A stretch of DNA of 64,000 nucleotides from Lepidostoma basale (GCA_022606425.2 JAHDVF020000023.1:1-64000); one strand, 5' to 3'; shown: positions 20,991 to 31,700, numbered from the stretch's first letter. The notes: generated from the sequence alone by a model not told the origin. Program-made: numbers and translations.

Positions 20991-21820
20991 CGTGACTAAC
21001 TAACTAACTAACCATCACGCTATTTCCCCGGAGGATAGGCAGAGAAGATAGATCGCCACAATGCTCTGTCCTGGCATACCTCTCGGACTTCCTCTACATT
21101 CATACATCGTACCATGCACGCACGTCGATTATTCCGACTTCGAATGTGGCCGCCTTTTAGTAATTGATTAATTTGGTCATGCCATGTTTTCCTCGGTCGT
21201 CCTCGGCTTCTTTTTCCACTCACGCTGCTTGTGTACAACTTTTTAACCATTCTTTTCTCATCCATTCGTTCCATATGTCCAAACCATCTCAAGGATCCTT
21301 TTTTAATTTTATCCACGATGCAGACATCTGCCTTAAATTTCTCTCTTCATTTTTTCATCGTTCGGTATTCATACAACGTTTTCCCGCACATTCTTATTTG
21401 TGATCTCATTTCTACGGCGTTTATCCTGCTTTTATCCTTCTTTTGCCAGCTCCAAGCTTCACTTCCATACATGAGGGTTGGCACTAGAACTCCATTGTGT
21501 ACTGCCATCTTTGCTTCTGTGGATATATTTCTATTTGCAGTAATGACTTTGAGTGCGCCGTTTATTTTATTCCCAGCACCAACTCTTCTTTCGATGTCTT
21601 TCTCCATTTTTCCGTCTCTTGTAAACATGCTTTCCAGATACGTAAATTCGGCAACTTGCTCCAATTTCTCGCCCATCTCACTTACATCACAAATCGTCAT
21701 ACATTCTTCCATCACTTTAGATTTAGACACATTCATCACTAGGTCACTATTTTTGCATGCCTCGTACATCCTTGACACTAAGACTTGCAAATTGTCTCTA
21801 CTGTCAGCAATTAACACACA
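20991..21820 (-). mobile_element. LINE family 1C with target duplication
   Basis: TCGAAACAAT lies at 20981-20990 before the tail and again at 21821-21830 beyond the 5' end. The tail complement is TAACTAACTAACTAACC. The element is truncated just after the catalytic region. Confidence 0.92.
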
Positions 21821-21829
21821 TCGAAACAA
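21020..21829 (-). pseudogene. RT C-terminal region of LINE family 1C
   Basis: Frame 21347-21829 codes NLQVLVSRMYEACKNSDLVM, NVSKSKVMEECM, ESMFTRDGKMEKDIERRVGA, GSEAWSWQKKDKSRINAVEM. Frame 21020-21316 codes RWFGHMERMDEKRMVKKLYT, SSVSGKRSRGRPRKTWHDQI, NRRACMVRCMNVEEVREVC. A frameshift near 21345 separates them, and a small deletion removes residues after KSKVM. No YADD is present. Confidence 0.88.
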
Positions 21830-22110
21830 TGGTAAATCCGGTATTATATATTAACGATAATCATTTGCACAAAATACATTAATTAAACCGACGATTATTG
21901 TCTCAACAAGGAAGATTGTTAAGTTCATAATCCCAGCAATCAAATTCTCCGCAAACTCATTAATGCTTCAACTTCTGAAGTACTATTGAAGCTATGTGCA
22001 GAAATACATAATCAGGTTAGACGACTCATCTCGCTTTGCAAACTATTTTACGTCAATATAATTCAAACACGTTTTATCGCATTTGGAAAATTTGTAGAAA
22101 GCTTTTATAA

Positions 22111-22415
22111 CCTAACTAACTAACTAACCATCACGCCGTCTCACCGAAGGGGTAGTCGGAAAGAATGGAATGCCACACTGTTCTGTCCTGACATACTTCT
22201 CTCACTTCCTCTACATTCATACATCGTGTCATGCACGCGCGTCGATTTCTCCGATTTCTCACGTGACCGATATTCAATACTTAATTGATTTGATCGTGCC
22301 ACGTTTTCCTCGGTCTTCCTCTATTTCTGATTCCATTTACATGGTTACCATATTTTTTTTACCATTCTTTCTTCATTCATTCTTTTTATATTTCCAAACC
22401 ATCTTAATGATCCTT
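22111..22415 (-). mobile_element. LINE family 1A, short 3' fragment
   Basis: TAACTAACTAACTAACCATC, CACCGAAGGGGTAGTCGG, then the TGCACGCGCGTCGATTTCTC and TTTTCCTCGGTCTTCCTC blocks. It breaks off at GATCCTTTCCCTTATGATG, where sequence in the opposite orientation starts. Confidence 0.88.
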
Positions 22416-22524
22416 TCCCTTATGATGAGAGCAGAATTAATACGGTTGAGATTAGAACCCTTTGACATACGAGTATGTGTGATAACGATGTACGACAGTA
22501 AAAATAGTAAAAATGGTAGTATAA

Positions 22525-22965
22525 ACTGGAGTTCTAGTGAAAACCCTTATGTATGGAAGTAAGTCTTGGAGCTGACAAAAAAGGATGGAAGTATGATAAA
22601 TGCCGTAAAAATGAGACCACTAAGATGAATTTATGCAAAAACGATATATGATAGAATATTGAACGACGAAATAAGGAAGAAATGAAAGGCAGATGATCAT
22701 TAGTAAAATTAAAAAAGGATCCCTGAGAGAGTTTGAACATATGGAACAAATTTGGTATACAAGCAGTGTAAGTGGAAATAGAAGCCGTGGATGACCAAGG
22801 AAAGCATGGCATGACCGAATTAAACAAATACTGACGGCCACATTCGAAGTGGGAAAAATCGACGAGCCTATATGTTAATAAACTAGATAGGTATTTTAGA
22901 ACAGAACGGTATGGCGGTCCATCCTTTCTGCCTACCCCTCCGAGAGAACGGTACAATTAGTTAAA
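22525..22965 (+). mobile_element. LINE family 1C, decayed, inverted to its neighbour
   Basis: CTTATGTATGGAAGTAAGTC, AAACGATATATGATAGAAT, AAAGGATCCCTGAGAG, AGTGGAAATAGAAGCCGTGG and CTACCCCTCCGAGAGAACGG are in subfamily C order. Stops throughout. It lies 5' end to 5' end with the copy at 22111-22415. Confidence 0.82.
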
Positions 22966-22971
22966 ATGTAA

Positions 22972-23262
22972 TTAATACGAATGAAAACGTCAGTTTTCTA
23001 GAAGTTTAATTATATTTTTTGTTAATGACATGTTTCGCCCTTCTAAGGCCATTATCAAATGTGCCGAAACTTCGACTCGTTGCAGTTTATATACACTGGT
23101 AAATGGAGTAAACGAAATCACATTTGATAATGGCTTAGAAGGGCGAAATATGTCATTCACATAAAATATAATAAAACTTCTAGAAAACGGACGTTTTCAT
23201 TCGTATGAAAACTTAATATGGAGTTTAACATTATTGTTTAAGAAACAATAAATAAGTTAAAA
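22972..23262. repeat. Family X fold-back, complete
   Basis: Left arm 22972-23060 (TTAATACGAATGAAAACGTC to GCCATTATCAAATGTG), right arm 23124-23212 (CACATTTGATAATGGC to GGACGTTTTCATTCGTATG). About 65 bp lie between and contain TTCGACTCGTTGCAG. The AATATGGAGTTTAACATTA and AAGAAACAATAAATA trailer follows. This is the best reference copy of X. Confidence 0.92.
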
Positions 23263-23457
23263 TATTTTTATTTTTTTAAAAAAAGACTAATATCAAGGAT
23301 TTACATAAATGATATTAGAATTTATCTTACAATCTTCAATGTGAGCAGAAAATATCTCATTATTATGAAGAAGGAATCTGGTCGTGTCTAGGCTTAAACC
23401 TATGTCCCCTGGATCAGGAGCCAAGCGTTCTGTCCCCTAGACCACCACCCGATTTGA

Positions 23458-24425
23458 CTATGAATTGTATCTCAATAGAGACGAATATTTCAATTGTTTT
23501 TCTAGGAACAGAATGTGGTGGCCGAGGCACTTACAGGACTTATGACCTGTCATTGGTTGGGTTGAGCGATCGCTTTATGTTTAACAACATTCCCCATTCC
23601 GCCCTTCTTATGACCACCACATCTGACAAATTTTTGGAACTTGTATATATGCTAGCATCCTGTGCTTATCTTTACATATTTTAGTTCACTCTACACTAGC
23701 GTAATAAAGACAAAACAAAGCTGCTGACTGTAGGCCGAACGCAACATTAGATGTGAGTAGTGATGTCAGGAGTTCCACTGAAGAACACCAAGGAGTTTGC
23801 CTACCTCGGGAGCAAAATAACATGGGACGGTCGGTCTAAGAGCGAGGTCGACAACCGTATACATCAGGTTAGGCTTGCATTTAATAAAAGGTCGAAAATA
23901 ATAGAGTCCAATAATAAAGACCGAAAACTGAGAATACTCCTCATCAAGACCTATGTATGGAGTGTCTTGATGTACGGCTGCGAGACATGGTGCCTATCCG
24001 AAAGGGATAAGCGGAGACTAGAGGCTTTTGAGATGTGGTCCTATAGAAGACTATTAGGAATTTCCTGGAGAGACCACGTCACGAATGAGGAAGTTCTTCA
24101 AGGTATCGAAGGAGGAAGGCACCTGCTCAGGACCTTGTCCGAATCGAATCGATCGGCCATGTAATAGGGTATGACCGAGGGGACAAACTCTAGGGGACGC
24201 CCACGCCGAGAGTAACTGGAGGACCTGTTGGTGGACGTGCGCTGCTCATCATATGCATATTTCAAAAGAGCCGCACAAGACAGGGAATAATGGAAGAGAA
24301 GAATAGAGGAAATTGCTGCAAACCAATCCCAGGATTGAAACCAGAGAAGAAGAACACTAGCGTCATCTATTAAGATTAGGCAGAAAATCTTTATTCATGA
24401 ATGAAAATACTGTATTTTTCATTTC
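23458..24425 (-). repeat. Family Q copy split by a LINE
   Basis: Q sequence runs 23458-23702 (GAATTGTATCTCAATAGAG, ACTTATGACCTGTCATTGG, CATTCCGCCCTTCTTATGAC, CACTAGCG). It resumes at 24354 (ACACTAGCGTCATCTATTAA, GGCAGAAAATCTTTATTCAT) after a LINE insertion. The order matches 40142-40440. Confidence 0.88.
23703..24353 (+). pseudogene. WDGRSKSEVD-family LINE with 10 bp target duplication
   Basis: ACACTAGCGT is at 23693-23702 and 24354-24363. The 5'-truncated insert starts AATAAAGACAAAACAAAGCT (DKTKLLTVGR-like). It codes GVPLKNTKEFAYLGSKITWD, RSKSEVDNRIHQVRLAFNKR, VLMYGCETWCLSERDKRRLE and ISWRDHVTNEEVLQGIEGGR (frame 23760-24164). It is then frameshifted near 24145, where about 45 bp present in the 11.6 kb copy are missing. 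Tail AGAGAAGAAGA. Confidence 0.93.
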
Positions 24426-24869
24426 ACTTGCGTGATGTATTATATTGCAAAAAGTGGAGCAGTAGAGTTATTTTAAAACACGAAAAGCAGAAAATCAGAG
24501 TCACTTAAAAATCAAATCCATAACGCCTCACCGCGGGCACGCTTCCCGTTGTCTTGGAGGAGACTCGTATCTCACAACGGTTTTGGTTCATAAAGAATAA
24601 ACCCACCCAGACTCCAATACAGCTTAGGAGCGAACCTCACAACTCCAGCATAATCCAATCATCTACCTTTATGGAGATGTGTCAACAGAGATTTCAATTT
24701 TCGGAGATGCGCGAGGAAATATTGGGTCTCTACAGGGTGATCGCTCGTACCCCCAAAATTTAAATCGATCAACATTTAAATATAATTAAGGACTTGTATT
24801 TAAGCTAATTTAAAACTGTTAAATTAAATAACATGGAACAAATACACAAAAAGATTCGAAAAATAACGA
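24426..24869. other. No recognised family
   Basis: Holds GC-richer sequence at 24520-24760 (CCTCACCGCGGGCACGC, CTTGGAGGAGACTCGTATC) with a 69-residue frame (24554-24763) that matches no domain I know. It could be unique host sequence. Confidence 0.4.
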
Positions 24870-25042
24870 AAACTTTACATTTTGCATATATTATTGTAAC
24901 ACCTGATGATGTCAACATTGGTTGATGAAACAGCTATCGCGTAGAATAAAATACAATTGTGATACAAAAACTAAATTATTTAATTTAACAAATTTAAAAT
25001 GTTAAGGTATTATAGTGTTTTGGCCAAAACAATGGACTATTT
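24870..25042 (+). repeat. Family W copy with hammerhead-like core
   Basis: CACCTGATGATGTCAACATT, GGTTGATGAAACAGCTATC at 24899-24938. CTGATGA is exact; stem GTCAAC/GTTGAT encloses ATTG; GAAA follows. The trailer AATACAATTGTGATAC, TTAAGGTATTATAGTGTTTT and GGCCAAAACAATGGAC is shared with 31125-31285. Confidence 0.8.
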
Positions 25043-25051
25043 AATTAAACT

Positions 25052-25445
25052 ACTTTTTTTTTTGTATACAACAGGTCGCTTGAACCTAATTACTGTATAC
25101 AATTTGTTTTTATCTGATATATTGATTCTCGTGACATGCGATAGGTAGCTAATCTCTCGCCATTTTATTACCACGAGAATTCTACACCAGACCAAAGACA
25201 GTGTGACAATTTCATTTCATTTCATTTCATTTATTTTGATAATAATCACAAACATTACAGACATACAATTCCAAATCGTTTGCAATTACATTATAAACAG
25301 AGAAGCATTAAAAAAAATGAAAATTAAGCTTAAGAGTAAGAAAAAATCATAACATTGATATTGCATCCCACTGCCATCGCCGGGAATCGAACCCGGAACC
25401 TTCGGTATGGCAGTCAGAGCTCTTACCACTCTGCCACGAAGGTCG
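25052..25445 (-). mobile_element. tRNA-derived SINE interrupted by a LINE 3' end
   Basis: On the minus strand: CCTTCGTGGCAGAGTGGTAA (box A), GGTTCGATTCCCGGCGATGG (box B), then after the insertion GTCTTTGGTCTGGTG, TCTCGTGGTAATAAAATGGC and GTTCAAGCGACCTGTTGTAT. The insertion occupies about 25210-25368. Confidence 0.93.
25210..25368 (-). mobile_element. AAATG-tailed LINE 3' end inside the SINE
   Basis: Its tail is four ATTTC units on the plus strand (25208-25230). TTGCAAACGATTTGGAATTG and GTATGTCTGTAATGTTTGTG (minus strand) match 30590-30635. Insertion removed the CA of the SINE word GACAATCACACTGCC instead of duplicating a target. Confidence 0.82.
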
Positions 25446-25574
25446 TCGTTATTATTAACAACAGCAAACCGGTTTAGCTTCCGCCGAAGCTTCGCCAGGG
25501 TTACAAAAGTGTATTTTGTAAGCTCCAGCGGAAGCAAAACCAGTTGATTGTTGTAAATAATAAACTGATTTAAA

Positions 25575-25810
25575 TACAAATTTCTTCTTCTTCTTCTTGT
25601 CCTGTCACACCTCCGTGATACATAGGACCTCAAGAAACCTTCTCCACCCGACTCTATTGCATGCCTGATGCCTAGCATCATCCCAAGTAAGGCCTTGTTC
25701 TTTGACGTCCTGCAGGGCTCTTCTCCAGGTTGGCTCTAGGTCTACCTCACTTCCTCTTTCCACCAGTCTAGTGCACCCTTAGCGATGCAGGCTGGGTCCG
25801 TCTCAGGGTG
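25575..25810 (-). mobile_element. GRPRATWRR-family LINE 3' fragment
   Basis: On the minus strand it ends GAGGTGTGACAGGACAAGAA with a GAA-repeat tail, like 43180-43258. Upstream it codes a version of VKEQGLTWDDARHQACNRVG. GGACCCAGCCTGCATCGCTA at 25780-25800 matches 43030 in reverse, with the middle shortened. Confidence 0.82.
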
Positions 25811-25984
25811 CGACCGATTAAATATGAAGTTTTTTATTATAATATATTTAATAATGCCACACCTCAAACTAAGTGCTTCATACGAAAGAAGGATCATATT
25901 TTTATGTGACAGGGCTTAACGGAGAACTTATAGAGAAATTAAAGAAATAATAATTTAATATTGTTAAAATTTTGTTTTATATCT

Positions 25985-26055
25985 ATCATAAAGAATAAGG
26001 GAGGCCCATGTCCAACATTGACGACAAATAGCTGTAGATGATGATGATGATAAAG
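25985..26055 (+). mobile_element. Possible RTE 3' end
   Basis: AAGGGAGGCCCATGTCCAAC, ATTGACGACAAATAGCTG, then GATGATGATGATGAT. This GGAGGCC...TGTCCA word with a TGA-repeat tail is the usual end of RTE elements in insects. No coding part is kept. Confidence 0.55.
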
Positions 26056-26109
26056 TAGGGAATTAAAAAAAAATTAATAAACCCAACATTAAAAAATCAA
26101 ATGGAATTA

Positions 26110-26225
26110 ATCTAAATAATAATTAAATAAAACGATAATTTTTATTACTACTTCCACATTTGTCTTTATTTCGACAGCGACCGATTTCACCAGGCTCGTT
26201 GGCATCGATAGACAGGAATTAACCG
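26110..26225 (-). repeat. Family Y copy
   Basis: Arm AATTAAATAAAACGATAATT, ACTACTTCCACATTTGTC, then the minus-strand core CGATGCCAACGAGCCTGGTG, AAATCGGTCGCTGTCG (26172-26210). Confidence 0.8.
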
Positions 26226-26576
26226 AAATAAATATTTTAAATTTATTGTGTAGATGTTTATTCTAAGCATTATCAAACATTTGATAATATTATTACATGA
26301 TATTACGATATTTCATTCGAGTCAGTTTGTATTTTTCTATATTTTTATCAATTTTAATCAATCCAGCCAGTTGGAACATACTGTATAACTTTAAATCCAA
26401 TAAGCAAACCTTGCATATAGAAACAATATTTTGCTCTAGGGAAAAGATTTGTGATGGTACATATATACTTAGAGTGAGATTTCTGCTGTACCTGCTTAGA
26501 AACATGTACCTACTTTAAGTGTAAATAAATACAGTCAATATACTCGTATTCCAGTGTAAGATCTAGTAAACAAAAT

Positions 26577-27090
26577 AATCAAATCAAATCAAATCAAATC
26601 AGTTTATGTCATCAACAGACATTACAAAACTCATTTTTAAGGCATCTATTGAGAACAGGTAAAATAATATATAATATTATGTATAGTATACTACCAGAAA
26701 CGCGTGAGAGATGGTTCAACATTAGGAAGACAGGATACTCTTCAGAATCAAGAGTATTTGCCTTCTGAACGTACTTTCATTAACATGATAGGCGTCGATC
26801 TCCGAGGAGACCGCGTTAAGCAGACTAATTGCTCTTCCCACCGGTGTCACCAGAGCCAGATTGGTTCTGGCGGCCGGTAGGTAAAACAATCTGTGCTGTC
26901 GCTGTCGGAGATATCTATCGGGGACAAAAAGCCGAACACCCTCCAGTACGGCCGAGTTCTCGAAGTATCCTAATTATTAATCTAAAGAAATGAGTAATTA
27001 GATGTCCATCTCTTCGAAGCTGTAGAGAATTGGTTCCGAGCATTCCCAAAAGAAATGCCGTTAAAGTTTGACGATGGATACCAGATGTTC
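26577..27090 (-). pseudogene. GATTT-tailed LINE, C-terminal part
   Basis: The tail is AAATC units (26578-26600). On the minus strand one long frame reads SAVLEGVRLFVPDRYLRQRQ, HRLFYLPAARTNLALVTPVG, RAISLLNAVSSEIDAYHVNE, STFRRQILLILKS, stop. A shifted upstream frame reads LGTNSLQLRRDGHLITHFF. The LRRD...RTNL...N pattern is the C-terminus of CR1/Jockey-group LINEs. RT is missing (5' truncation). Confidence 0.78.
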
Positions 27091-27173
27091 TGAAACTGCA
27101 TTATGAGTGACAGAAAAAATAATGGTGCATCCGGCATTCTTCTTCTTTTCTGGGTATCAACAAAAGGATGAAC

Positions 27174-27945
27174 TAACTAACTAACTAACCATCACGCCGT
27201 CTCCCCAAAGGGGTAGGCAGAAAGAATGGGCTGCCGCGCTTTACTTTCCTGATATATTTCTCTTGCTTCCTCAACATTCATTCGTCGTGTCATATACGCG
27301 CGTCGATTTCTCCGACATTCAATATTTGATTTATTTGATCGTGCACCGTTTTCTTCGGTATTCCTCTATTTCTAGTTCCATCGTTTTTACATCGTTAAAA
27401 AAAATCTTTTTTTACCATTCTTTCTTCATTCATTCTTTCCATGTGTCCAAACCTTTCATTATTTTGTTCATAACACCATCATTCGCACCGCATTCACTTC
27501 TTATATTTTCAATCGCAATCGACACTCTATCGTACACAGAGTATCCACACATTCGTCTAAGAGATCACATTTCAACTGCATTTTTACTACTTTCATCCTT
27601 CTTTTGCCAGTTCTATGCTTCGCTTCCATACATGAAGGTCGGTACAAGAGCACCATTGTGCACTGCCATTTTAGCTTTTTTGGATAGGTTTTTTTTTTTG
27701 GATCACAATTTTAAGTGCACCATTCGCTTTGTTGCCTGCCGCAACCCTTCTTTCAGTATCCCTCTCCACTCACCCATGTTTAGTAAACATACAACCCAAA
27801 TACACGAACTTATCTAGTTGCTCCAAATTTTCACCATTTACGCTAATGTTGCAGACTGTCATGATTTCTTCTTTTTCAAAAATCATTACCTTGGACTTAT
27901 TCACATTCATCATCAGATCATTTCGCATGCATACCTAATACATTA
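27174..27945 (-). mobile_element. LINE family 1A, 5'-truncated, decayed
   Basis: TAACTAACTAACTAACC tail complement at 27175-27191. Blocks continue through TTCATTCTTTCCATGTGTCC, GAGATCACATTTCAACTGC, CTGCCGCAACCCTTCTTTCA and TTATTCACATTCATCATCAG. Several indels, including an enlarged T run at 27690. Confidence 0.9.
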
Positions 27946-27994
27946 AACATCTACGAAGTAATTCCATTTGACAAAGTTAATATATCTTTACAGA

Positions 27995-28200
27995 CGCCTT
28001 AGAGAATCCTGAAACGCTCCAAGGTGGAAGAAGGATAGAAGGCAGGCTAAGGCTACAATGGGAGGACGAAATTGGGAGGAAGCAACCCAGCTGCTGTAAA
28101 TACAACTTCGGAGGGTACAATAGAGGACAGGATAAGTTGGAGGTGAGTACTGATGGAAACCAAAGCTTAATATAGGCTGTAAGGCCATTGAATAAGACGT
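27995..28200 (+). pseudogene. LINE C-terminal scrap, unassigned
   Basis: One frame reads ETLQGGRRIEGRLRLQWEDE, IGRKQPS. This resembles the GGRR..GRP..RW.D.I segment of LINE C-termini. ATATAGGCTGTAAGGCCATT near 28170 may be its 3' end. No partner in the window. Confidence 0.45.
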
Positions 28201-29070
28201 AATATGTTATTTACTTTTAGATATGATATTAAAACATTTCATAACGCGAGGACCTGGCGTGGAGGATTCCTCTCCTTCTCCTTCTCCAGTCCTATCCTGG
28301 TCACGCTCCGAATGTGGTGAATTTAGCTGTCCCCGAGGAACCTAAGCAGAATCCCTCCTAACCTTCCTCCGCGAATGGTGGAGCTTCCTCCAGACATTCC
28401 CCCTTCATCCACCTGTACGGAGCTTACAGGTGTTTTACCTTACGCGAGTTGGCCTTCGTGATCGTCTAGAAATAATACCGTATGACCCTTCGTTATGACC
28501 GATGTAATCCAAGCCCTTTTATTTGGCGAATACCGATAATTTCATTCTAAAGCTAATCGTTTCTAACCCTTCCGAATATTTTAAGCAATCCTGACAAACC
28601 CACGTGTAATCGAATTATATGTCACTCAATATTTCCTAGGAACATCTAAACCAAACAACCTAAAATATCTCTAAGTTTACAAAATATAAATTCAAAATAT
28701 TATCTCTAGAAAATGTGGCAGCCCTGGAAGAAACATTCACAAACAATATGCAACAAATACGATGTACAGTAATTTAAATCAGAGCGTAATGTAATAATGA
28801 TGCAATAAAGAACAGCTTTCTGAAAGGTACAATTATATAGCAATTCAGTGTCAAAATAAAATATATTAAGTATATAAGGAGTTGTAGGGGATTCGGATTT
28901 AATAGTGTTAGTATCGCGGGGAACCAGTCTTTTCGTCAGACTGATGATTTTTCTCCACTGCTCCACAGCAGGATCGTCTGGTAACCAGACGACCTACTTC
29001 CCAACCCTTAATCAGTGGACCTGGGGATTCAAACCCATGAACCTGGCCATCACCCTATCAGGGGTTTTCG
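28201..29070. other. No recognised family
   Basis: A GC-richer stretch (28250-28440; CTCTCCTTCTCCTTCTCC, CCCCGAGGAACCTAAGC) is followed by AT-rich sequence. No coding signal. The region may be unique host sequence. Confidence 0.4.
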
Positions 29071-29073
29071 AAG

Positions 29074-29357
29074 TTCGGTCCACTCACCTTCGAGACAATC
29101 TCACCAATAGACAGATAGCAGGGTCTTTCACCATACTACCTTATATTTCGTCTTTCGGTGGGGTCCCGAAGTGCGCGATCCCAACCTCTCCTAGCTGTCT
29201 TCATTCATCAGCAGTCGGTCCACTCACCTTCGAGACAACCTCCACCAATAGACAGATAGCAGGGTCTTTCACCATACTACCTTATATTTCGTCTTTCGGT
29301 GGGGTCCCGAAGTGCGCGATCCCAACCTCTCCTAACTGTCTTCATTCATCAGCAGTC
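29074..29357. repeat. 140 bp tandem duplication
   Basis: The unit from TCGGTCCACTCACCTTCGAG to CATTCATCAGCAG occurs at 29074-29213 and 29214-29356. Differences are few, for example CAATCTCACC versus CAACCTCCACC and CTAGCTG versus CTAACTG. An open frame crosses both copies, but the protein matches nothing I know. Confidence 0.92.
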
Positions 29358-29559
29358 AACCATATTTATGTAGCATAATTTGCATGGGTCGAAGTTTATA
29401 TGTTTATTTATATAGAAGATTGCAAATTTTGTTAGAACGCTACATGTCCATAACTAAGATTTCAGTATTCGATGAGTTAGTGAATACCTGTTTCGGGCGC
29501 GATGCGTTGGCCCGAGTGTTAGTGAACTATATTACGTGCAGTATAGGAAAGGTATCGAT

Positions 29560-29812
<253 letters not shown>

Positions 29813-29829
29813 GGTACATGTATGTAATA

Positions 29830-30364
29830 TAAACGTAAGCATAGTATAATCATGGAGTAAGCCGAACGCATACGTTCCAATTTCCTGAAATATAAATTCT
29901 TAATTCTAGACTTTGCTTTTCCGTCGTAAAAACAGCTCAGGAAAACTGATTCTATAGTATTTTTAAATCTGCAAATGCCGCACCCCTCGTACCACTATAC
30001 TTGTATACAAAATAAAATGAAGTTCTTGATAATCAAAACAACAAACACCCACTAAATTTAATACCAAAAGCGACCGCTTCCCGTCAGGTCAAAAGTCAAC
30101 TGCCACGAACTACTTCTCTTGCTGGTTCACTACCCTCTCGGCTAAACCACCCCTCTCCCCTCTCCCTGCGTCTCCTCTGCTTCCCGCACCCCTAAAGCCG
30201 TCCCCACTCGTTTAGGTGTTATATTTTCTAGTCATTTGAATTTATTTTCGTACATCTGAATTCACGTATCTCTCTCTACGATGGTACAATACCATCACAA
30301 CCTTTACAAGGCGAAATATGTCATTTCCATGAAATATAATAAAACTTTTACAAAATATGCCTTC
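29830..30364. other. No clear feature, with an X scrap
   Basis: Includes a CT-rich stretch at 30130-30210 (CCACCCCTCTCCCCTCTCCC). GGCGAAATATGTCATTTCCA, TGAAATATAATAAAAC at 30310-30345 is a scrap of family X (GGGCGAAACATGTCATTCCC). Otherwise nothing. Confidence 0.5.
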
Positions 30365-30680
30365 GTCAAAAACAGCAGACTGTTTTATTTGCTACGCTCC
30401 AGGACTAACCTGCTAATGGTTATGTTTGTGGGTAGAGCAATCTCTTTGCTTAATCGGGTCGCTTCAGGGTCGACATAATTCGTGATTGGTGGAGTTGCCT
30501 TTGAGATGCAAAATCAATACTATGATTCTTTCTAGTTCATACTTTTACACTTTGTGTTATTTTTTGTATTTTTTGAATTTTTATTTTGCAATTGCAAACG
30601 ATCTGGATTTGTATGTCTGCAATATTTGTGATTTTTTTTTAAAAGGAACGAATGAGTGTGTTTATGAATAAAATATAAAT
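30365..30680 (+). pseudogene. AAATG-tailed LINE C-terminus and 3' UTR
   Basis: One frame reads LFYLLRSRTNLLMVMFVGRA, ISLLNRVASGST, stop. It is closely similar to LFYLPAARTNLALVTPVGRA of the GATTT-tailed LINE. The 3' UTR word TTGCAAACGATCTGGATTTG, TATGTCTGCAATATTTGTG matches the insert in the SINE at 25.2 kb, linking the two as one family. Confidence 0.75.
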
Positions 30681-30684
30681 GTAA

Positions 30685-31120
30685 ATATTTTAATTCCTGC
30701 TCAAAGTCTGCGTATGTTTTCAGCAAAGTTCTCTGAATGTGTTTACCAAATAGCAAAATAGCAATAATTCATAAGACTCTAAGTACTATCTAGTATATCT
30801 TTTTTACATAGCTAGTATAAGTACATACATATATATTTAAGGCTTTTTCGTTATATTTTTACTTTTTTAACAGTACACACAAAATTCTGGTTGGATTAGG
30901 AAACACAACGTTTCCTCATTTGAAATGTCAGAAAGCTCGAGGTGCAATCTAATATCGCGGTACCTTTACCCCTAATGTATATATTCAAATAATATTAACT
31001 TAAATTTTCTGTACGTACACTTGCTATTATATTCACAATAAAAACATTCCGAATTTTATTCAATTTAATATTCTTAGGATACCCAGAATGAACCTGAAAA
31101 AAAACATATTTTATACTGAA
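30685..31120. other. No recognisable feature
   Basis: AT-rich. GAAACACAACGTTTCCTC near 30900 is a small inverted word. No coding or repeat evidence. Confidence 0.5.
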
Positions 31121-31124
31121 ATAC

Positions 31125-31285
31125 ATGTCCATTGTTTTGGCCGAAACACTATTATACCTTAACATTTTAAAACTGTTAAATTAAATAACTTTGTTTTGTA
31201 TCACAATTGTATTTTATTTTACACGACAGCTGTTTCATCAACCTATGTTGACATCAATACGTTATTATAATACAATAATATAAAA
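31125..31285 (-). repeat. Family W copy
   Basis: On the minus strand: GATGTCAACATAGGTTGATG, AAACAGCTGTCGTGTAAAAT. The first core strand is damaged (ATTGATG), but stem, GAAAC and the ACAGCTGTC third stem are kept. GTGT after the cleavage position would pair with ACAC before CTGATGA in the other W copies. Confidence 0.8.
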
Positions 31286-31489
31286 GTTTTAAAATAAATG
31301 TATTCAAGTGTATTGCTGCGAGTTCCATTTTGTCTGTTGACTTTTTAATTTTCATATTTTCTTTTTATACGTTCGCAGGAAACAATCATTTTATATTATT
31401 ATCTCAATATTCATTTTCATTCCCCCCATTATTTGGTTTCTCTGAAACTAAATAATAAATTGAAAAAAGCTGATTATACTTTATAATTA

Positions 31490-31700
31490 ATGTTTTTAAA
31501 TAATAATTAAATAAGACGATGTTTTTTAACTACTTCCATTTTTTGTCTTTTTTTAGACAGTTTTTCGATGCCAGCGAGCCTGGCGAAACCGGTCGCTGTC
31601 TAAATAAAGACAAAAGTGGAAGTAGTTAAAAAAAACATCGTTTTATTTAATTATTATTTAAAATGAACTTCCATCAAGAGATTTCAGTAAAATCATTTGA
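31490..31700. repeat. Family Y fold-back, complete
   Basis: Arms AAATAAGACGATGTTTTTTA, ACTACTTCCATTTTTTGTC and their complements AAAGACAAAAGTGGAAGTAG, TTAAAAAAAACATCGTTTTA span about 75 bp each. The core between is TTTCGATGCCAGCGAGCC, TGGCGAAACCGGTCGCTGTC (31563-31600). The AATGAACTTCCATCAAGAG trailer follows. Confidence 0.92.

Noticed and set aside
25286..25681. 131-residue minus-strand frame
   Set aside because: It is a chimera across a LINE fragment, a SINE and an AAATG-tailed LINE end.
28905..29378. Host gene exon coding 157 residues
   Set aside because: The frame depends on a tandem duplication, has no known domain, and no splice or promoter evidence. Kept only as a repeat finding.
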